A stretch of 64,000 bases of DNA, taken from positions 124,001 to 188,000 of the forward strand of contig JACKPN010000004.1 in assembly GCA_024233575.1 (NCBI GenBank). The letters are read 5' to 3'. Positions 62,701 through 64,000 of the stretch are shown here, in pieces (within the stretch, counting starts at the first letter, position 1; each line of letters opens with the position of its first letter). Source of the stretch: Chlamydiales bacterium. GTDB lineage: Bacteria > Chlamydiota > Chlamydiia > Chlamydiales > Criblamydiaceae. The notes beneath the pieces are model-generated. The model was given only the letters and a program-made list of their open reading frames with translations. It was not told the DNA's origin and did no database searches. The position numbers and the translations under genes are program-made.

Positions 62701-64000
62701 GACTTCAACCATACCGCTGGATCCTTAACCATTCTAGCAGGCGACACTACCGGATCCTTCCAAGTTTACGTTAACGAAGATCTTGCCCCTGAAGCTGATG
62801 AAAGCTTTATGGTAACGTTAACTAGTGCTGAAACAGACAATGGCACAACGACCGGTTCTGGACTGATCATCAACGACGACGCTAATATCAGCATCACCGA
62901 CAATAACGGAGCTAGTGTAGGCAATGCAGAGACAGTTGAAGGCAATACCGGCGATACTAACTTGCTGACATTCACCATTGCTTTAGACCGAGCACTACCG
63001 ACTGATGTCACATTCCAATATTCCACAACGGACGGCACAGCAACAGCAGGAGATAATGACTATCAACTCATCTCTTCATCAGCACCTGTGACAATTACTG
63101 CAGGATCACTAAATACAACCGTATCAATACAAGTTATCGGCGATGAAAAATTCGAACCTAACGAAACCGTCCAACTAAACGTTACTGTTCTTTCTGGAAA
63201 CACATTAAACAACTACACATCCGAACCCGGAGTGATTATTAACGACGACAATAGACCTAACGTCACCATTGATGATGTTACCCTTATTTCCGGTACAAAT
63301 ACAGAGGGGGATAGTGGCATTCACTATATGACCTTCACTGTTTCACTGTCCAATCCGAGCGCAGAGACAATTACAATTGATTGGGAAACCACCGATGGCA
63401 CAGCACAACTTGCAGACCGAGATTACGCTTATGGATCAGGAACAACAACTTTCATTGAAAATGATATCACTCAAACAGTTCAAATAGCTATTTTAGGTGA
63501 TACAAGAGTTGAAGCAGATGAAACATTTCAAGTTAATCTAACCAACAGCACAAATATTAGTGCTTTTTCTAGAACTTCAGGCCTCGGTATCATCATCAAC
63601 GATGATGAGGACCCCGCAACACCTCCGACCAACCCTCCTCCACCAAATACAGGAGTACCCCCTATATTTATTTCACCAATAGAACTCCCTAACCTAGTAC
63701 CAATCGAAATTGGCGATAACTCTCTCAGTCTTCCTCACCTAAACGCTGAAGACTTCTATGAAAGAATGCCGGAAATCGTCGTCACCGACCTGATCTACAG
63801 AGAAAATACTGATCGTATGCTTCAAGGAGAGTTCTCGATCTATCTAACCGCTAAACCTAATGCACCTGTAACTATACCACTTCGAGGTCTCAACCTTCCA
63901 GATAACGCCCTTTCAACCAGATCGCTTACTTTCACACCAGATAACTGGGACACCCCTCAGATTGTTAATATCACCAGTGAAAACAGCGATCAGCCTGATA
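50701..64000 (+). CDS. giant LEPR-XLL-like / DUF4347 / Calx-beta repeat surface protein, partial (runs off right edge)
   Basis: An uninterrupted frame of 4,433 codons starts at ATG 50701 and has no stop before the window ends. There is no Sec signal peptide. The N-terminus LLEDRIVLDGA resembles the LEPR-XLL motif found at the start of many giant bacterial surface proteins. Two DUF4347 domains follow (about 41-200 and 235-405). About 420-1035 hold several beta-sandwich modules with the FTPLNWNIAQTV type motif. Calx-beta-like domains occupy about 1036-2970 in block A and B arrays and about 3691-4303 as diverged copies, each ending in an NDD-type acidic turn that typically binds Ca2+. A Pro-rich linker (about 4304-4322) leads to a further FTPDNWDTPQIV module. 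It is probably a cell-surface or secreted adhesin exported by the machinery encoded just upstream. Confidence 0.88.
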   Translation, partial: MGFLTIQLLEDRIVLDGAIAHDVSAEPSPEPAHPTDNHNPNLVVLSDGVADGEVLKKALNKDASVLTYDPNSETLNSLSSKIADALHGQQADSISFVSDGAEGQFNLVADHQVDKDSLEKQAMQDFWDDVSSHILPQGSINILGSEVAKGTDGVEFLKKLDSLVNTPQSESEITIYASDNPTGAMGLDGDWVMEYPPTGPPKDATNPLSLVFDTEALSQWNHLLSLNDNTTENHILVVRGDLSDASILEDSVKDGITVITYDPAQTTLNSLYQSIVNALDGKQADSIGFVTGGSEGSFSLLNNTTVDSLSLDNLEMQQFWRNVASNITDHGSVNILGCNVAAGDIGLAFMNKFDSLLDSSGSDITVNASVDLTGNADLGGDWTLEYTTDAAKSPVELTDTYFISDSIETWNHVLAPGFSFSFLTSTISESQAAPLQISGYNPRGSVMVELTEAPTHEVLISISSSDPDELAVQSANIVFTPLNWNIAQTVYFIGVQDNTIDGDQAATVIFGPAVSLDPAYNGLDPTDQSVTVTDQTKGLYIIDNVEDLGLWNAGDSATINVRFDSTPTANVTLPISVPTGFSLDPSSIITSDTITFTPGDATSNHSIFIRNVSGGTVADSAKLSFSDATSTDARFAGERPVDVALGYSSFFRTRIANAATENLSFTAPVTEDGTTTTFLISLDADPGVDGNGFEDPDGSVTYTFTSQDTSEVSIVGSGVFTFTSANWFLPQVLTVQGVDDGATVDGTTTTLINAVLSNYIGNPSSQLFNVAVRNLDNDSFGLVDNPQSTTSESFVGSAGSIWSSIGGFNTDEVIGRIEVPISVSDTSEAVRTWTSVYVYGRHPVNNVPQFLEFIDPGYPSPDSTGLSYADSVEPTEVVDDAIIDGNVAFTINYGAIIAPNDSRINGFVLSPSNVTNLDNDTVQIVVDPTSIVTSEDGTTATIDVQLSRAPTGTVTLTASSTDTGEGDFVGSNVLNFNNANAFTPQTLTIQGQDDIFYDGNINYAINFLSSSSETAFNGLTQTVSAVNNDNDSPPTLSIDDVSVNEADGTATFTVTRTGFTALDASFDIDTADITAVAPGDYTAIVGGSGTVLADSNLTNTTTITVTIINESTYESDETFAVNLSNPGNATIADGQGIGTILNDDTAPNLSIDLDAGANNAQVVEGNPGDDQRLTFNVTLDAASGVDTLINYTLSDGTTNASDFDHTGGSFTILAGATSGSFQVLVTEDTLYENDETMNVSLTSADINNGPVVGTGLIINDDTAPNLSIDLDAGANNAQVVEGNPGDDQRLTFNVTLDAASGADTLINYTLSDGTTNASDFDHTGGSFTILAGATSGSFQVLVTEDTLYENDETMNVSLTSADINNGPVVGTGLIINDDTAPNLSIDLDAGANNAQVVEGNPGDDQRLTFNVTLDAASGADTLINYTLSDGTTDASDFDHTGGSFTILAGATSGSFQVLITEDTLYENDETMNVSLTSADINNGPVAGTGLIINDDTAPNLSIDLDAGANNAQVIEGNPGDDQRLTFNVTLDAASGVDTLINYTLSDGTTDASDFDHTGGSFTILAGATSGSFQVLVTEDTLYENDETMNVSLTSADINNGPVVGTGLIINDDTAPNLSIDLDAGANNAQVIEGNPGDDQRLTFNVTLDAASGADTLINYTLSDGTTDASDFDHTGGSFTILAGATSGSFQVLVTEDTLYENDETMNVSLTSADINNGPVAGTGLIINDDTAPNLSIDLDAGANNAQVVEGNPGDDQRLTFNVTLDAASGADTLINYTLSDGTTDASDFDHTGGSFTILAGATSGSFQVLIAEDTLYENDETMNVSLTSADINNGPVVGTGLIINDDTAPNLSIDLDAGANNAQVVEGNPGDDQRLTFNVTLDAASGVDTLINYTLSNGTTDASDFDHTSGSFTILAGATTGSFQVLVTEDTLYENDETMNVSLTSADINNGPVAGTGLIINDDTAPNLSIDLDAGANNAQVVEGNPGDDQRLTFNVTLDAASGADTLINYTLSDGTTDASDFDHTGGSFTILAGATTGSFQVLVTEDTLYENDETMNVSLTSADINNGPVAGTGLIINDDTAPNLSIDLDAGANNAQVVEGNPGDDQRLTFNVTLDAASGVDTLINYTLSDGTTDASDFDHTSGSFTILAGATTGSFQVLVTEDTLYENDETMNVSLTSADINNGPVAGTGLIINDDTAPNLSIDLDAGANNAQVIEGNPGDDQRLTFNVTLDAASGTDTLINYTLSDGTTDASDFDHTGGSFTILAGATTGSFQVLVTEDTLYENDETMNVSLTSADINNGPVVGTGLIINDDTAPNLSIDLDAGANNAQVVEGNPGDDQRLTFNVTLDAASGADTLINYTLSDGTTDASDFDHTSGSFTILAGATSGSFQVLITEDTLYENDETMNVSLTSADINNGPVVGTGLIINDDTAPNLSIDLDAGANNAQVVEGNPGDDQRLTFNVTLDAASGVDTLINYTLSDGTTDASDFDHTSGSFTILAGATTGSFQVLVTEDTLYENDETMNVSLTSADINNGPVAGTGVILNDDAIPTITITDEDGATTATDASVLEGDSGTASLTFRASLSNQSDQDITFVIDTADGTALVSDSDYIAIVGQTVTILANTDDVTFTVLANGDTKLEADETLDVVLSSVSGATFSGGGATLTATGTILNDDATPTITITDEDGATTATDASVLEGDSGTASLTFRASLSNQSDQDITFVIDTADGTALVSDSDYVAIVGQTVTILANTDDVTFTVLANGDTKLEADETLDVVLSSVSGATFSGGGATLTATGTILNDDATPTITITDEDGATTATDASVLEGDSGTASLTFRATLSNQSDQDVTFVIDTADGTALVSDSDYVSISGQTVTILANTDDVTFTVLVNGDTKLEADETLDVVLSSASGATFDGGGATLTATGTILNDDATPTITITDEDGATTATDASVLEGDSGTASLTFRATLSNQSDQDVTFVIDTADGTALVSDSDYVSISGQTVTILANTDDVTFTVLANGDTKLEADETLDVVLSSVSGATFSGGGATLTATGTILNDDATPTITITDEDGATTATDASVLEGDSGTASLTFRASLSNQSDQDITFVIDTADGTALVSDSDYVAIVGQTVTILANTDDVTFTVLANGDTKLEADETLDVVLSSVSGATFSGGGATLTATGTILNDDATPTITITDEDGATTATDASVLEGDSGTASLTFRASLSNQSDQDITFVIDTADGTALVSDSDYVAIVGQTVTILANTDDVTFTVLANGDTKLEADETLDVVLSSVSGATFSGGGATLTATGTILNDDATPTITITDEDGATTATDASVLEGDSGTASLTFRASLSNQSDQDITFVIDTADGTALVSDSDYVAIVGQTVTILANTDDVTFTVLANGDTKLEADETLDVVLSSVSGATFSGGGATLTATGTILNDDATPTITITDEDGATTATDASVLEGDSGTASLTFRASLSNQSDQDITFVIDTADGTALVSDSDYVTIVGQTVTILANTDDVTFTVLANGDTKLEADETLDVVLSSVSGATFSGGGATLTATGTILNDDATPTITITDEDGATTATDASVLEGDSGTASLTFRASLSNQSDQDITFVIDTADGTALVSDSDYVAIVGQTVTILANTDDVTFTVFANGDNTYEPDETLDVILSSVSGATFDGGQSTLTATGTILNDDNQPVISFVNDSISIIEGNAVFTTLNFEIQLSNPSSETVTFFLHTINGTATGGNIAQPNIDYARLSLSPSPFTINPGETTLTLPRAVVADLIYEGNENFYLRITGPTNATLAGGGAFLDAEGVIIDDDPIPTVTIIDTDGSTTTGESSVVEGDSGTTTLSFTVQLSNPIQENITLSYSSMDVLATIADNDYLPTSGTITIATYDTEGTFTVTVNGDTKYELDETLTVTANVTAGTTANSGDTATGTILNDDAKPNISIEDDNGVNFGNAEVLEGNPGDDQRLTFNVTLDAVSGVDTLVNYSFLDNSTDGADFNHTAGSLTILAGDTTGSFQVYVNEDLAPEADESFMVTLTSAETDNGTTTGSGLIINDDANISITDNNGASVGNAETVEGNTGDTNLLTFTIALDRALPTDVTFQYSTTDGTATAGDNDYQLISSSAPVTITAGSLNTTVSIQVIGDEKFEPNETVQLNVTVLSGNTLNNYTSEPGVIINDDNRPNVTIDDVTLISGTNTEGDSGIHYMTFTVSLSNPSAETITIDWETTDGTAQLADRDYAYGSGTTTFIENDITQTVQIAILGDTRVEADETFQVNLTNSTNISAFSRTSGLGIIINDDEDPATPPTNPPPPNTGVPPIFISPIELPNLVPIEIGDNSLSLPHLNAEDFYERMPEIVVTDLIYRENTDRMLQGEFSIYLTAKPNAPVTIPLRGLNLPDNALSTRSLTFTPDNWDTPQIVNITSENSDQPD
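54130..58341 (+). repeat. repeat block A: 12 tandem 351-bp units (117 residues each) in the giant gene
   Basis: Units begin at 54130, 54481, 54832, 55183, 55534, 55885, 56236, 56587, 56938, 57289, 57640 and 57991, with no length variation. Each encodes DTAPNLSIDLDAGANNAQ, then VEGNPGDDQRLTFNVTLDA, and ends GLIIND. Differences are mostly synonymous or conservative (for example GAD/GVD, HTGG/HTSG, VVGTG/VAGTG). The residues fit a Calx-beta-type Ca2+-binding sandwich. Near-identity at the DNA level implies recent duplication or gene conversion. Confidence 0.97.
58342..61770 (+). repeat. repeat block B: 9 tandem 381-bp units (127 residues each) in the giant gene
   Basis: Units begin at 58342, 58723, 59104, 59485, 59866, 60247, 60628, 61009 and 61390. 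Each encodes PTITITDEDGATTATDASVL, then EGDSGTASLTFRASLSNQSD, and ends TATGTILND. The block abuts block A with no linker. The ninth unit diverges after about 61640 (NTYEPDETLDVIL). Again a Calx-beta-type fold is likely. Units 3 and 4 share private variants. Confidence 0.97.
61771..63609 (+). repeat. five diverged Calx-beta-like units after the arrays
   Basis: Single units of about 115-125 residues follow: about 61771-62148, 62149-62520 (block B-like, with a GDTKYELDETL segment), 62521-62877 (block A-like, with EGNPGDDQRLTFNVTLDA and LTILAGDTTGSFQV), 62878-63246 and 63247-63609. Each ends in an acidic IINDD/ILNDD turn. They look like older relatives of the amplified units. Confidence 0.85.

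Overview
The window looks like chromosome of a member of the Chlamydiota, most likely an environmental ('Chlamydia-like') lineage rather than a Chlamydiaceae species. The evidence is a ~635-residue signal peptidase I of the enlarged chlamydial type preceded by the exported hypothetical gene that usually neighbours it, a type III translocon operon in the LcrH/CT577/CopB/CopD style, ruvB followed by a SpoIID-like gene, and a BTB-LRR protein of the kind expanded in amoeba-associated chlamydiae. Family or species cannot be fixed from the sequence alone.

Layout. 1-3.1 kb: a coupled pair of resistance-like genes (partial aminoglycoside 6-adenylyltransferase, class D beta-lactamase), tRNA-Leu(UAA), and an exported glycosyltransferase-methyltransferase fusion. 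3.2-8.4 kb: exported hypothetical, lepB, mgtE, methyltransferase. 8.4-11.3 kb (minus): type III translocators and their chaperone, with a clear promoter and a strong terminator. 11.4-17.9 kb: SNF-family symporter, ruvB, SpoIID-like gene, queA, YyaL-like thioredoxin-domain protein. 18.0-27.0 kb: coiled-coil membrane protein, small zinc-ribbon gene, acs/hydrolase/Nudix operon, PEBP-like and small hypothetical genes, methyltransferase, two small membrane-type proteins. 27.1-38.9 kb: a histidine-utilisation operon (hutH, hutU, hutI, hutG) in which three large helical proteins of unknown function are interleaved. 39.0-43.9 kb: BTB-LRR protein, a degenerate asparagine-synthetase-like protein, a methyltransferase, and an SRP RNA gene on the minus strand.

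44.0-64.0 kb is the most striking part. A PqqD-like/M50 metalloprotease/HlyD hybrid (minus strand) is divergent from a TolC-like lipoprotein, a periplasmic HlyD adaptor and a GAF-HlyD membrane adaptor. Then comes a giant open frame (50701 to beyond the right edge, more than 4,400 codons). Its product begins with an LEPR-XLL-like motif (LEDRIVLDGA), followed by two DUF4347 domains, several beta-sandwich modules, and Calx-beta-like tandem arrays: 12 units of exactly 351 bp, 9 units of exactly 381 bp, and diverged copies. No ABC ATPase is encoded alongside. I read this as a dedicated export and processing system for a giant surface protein, distinct from a classical type I system. The link is inferred from gene neighbourhood and domain content. 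The right end of the giant gene, which might carry further components, lies outside the window.
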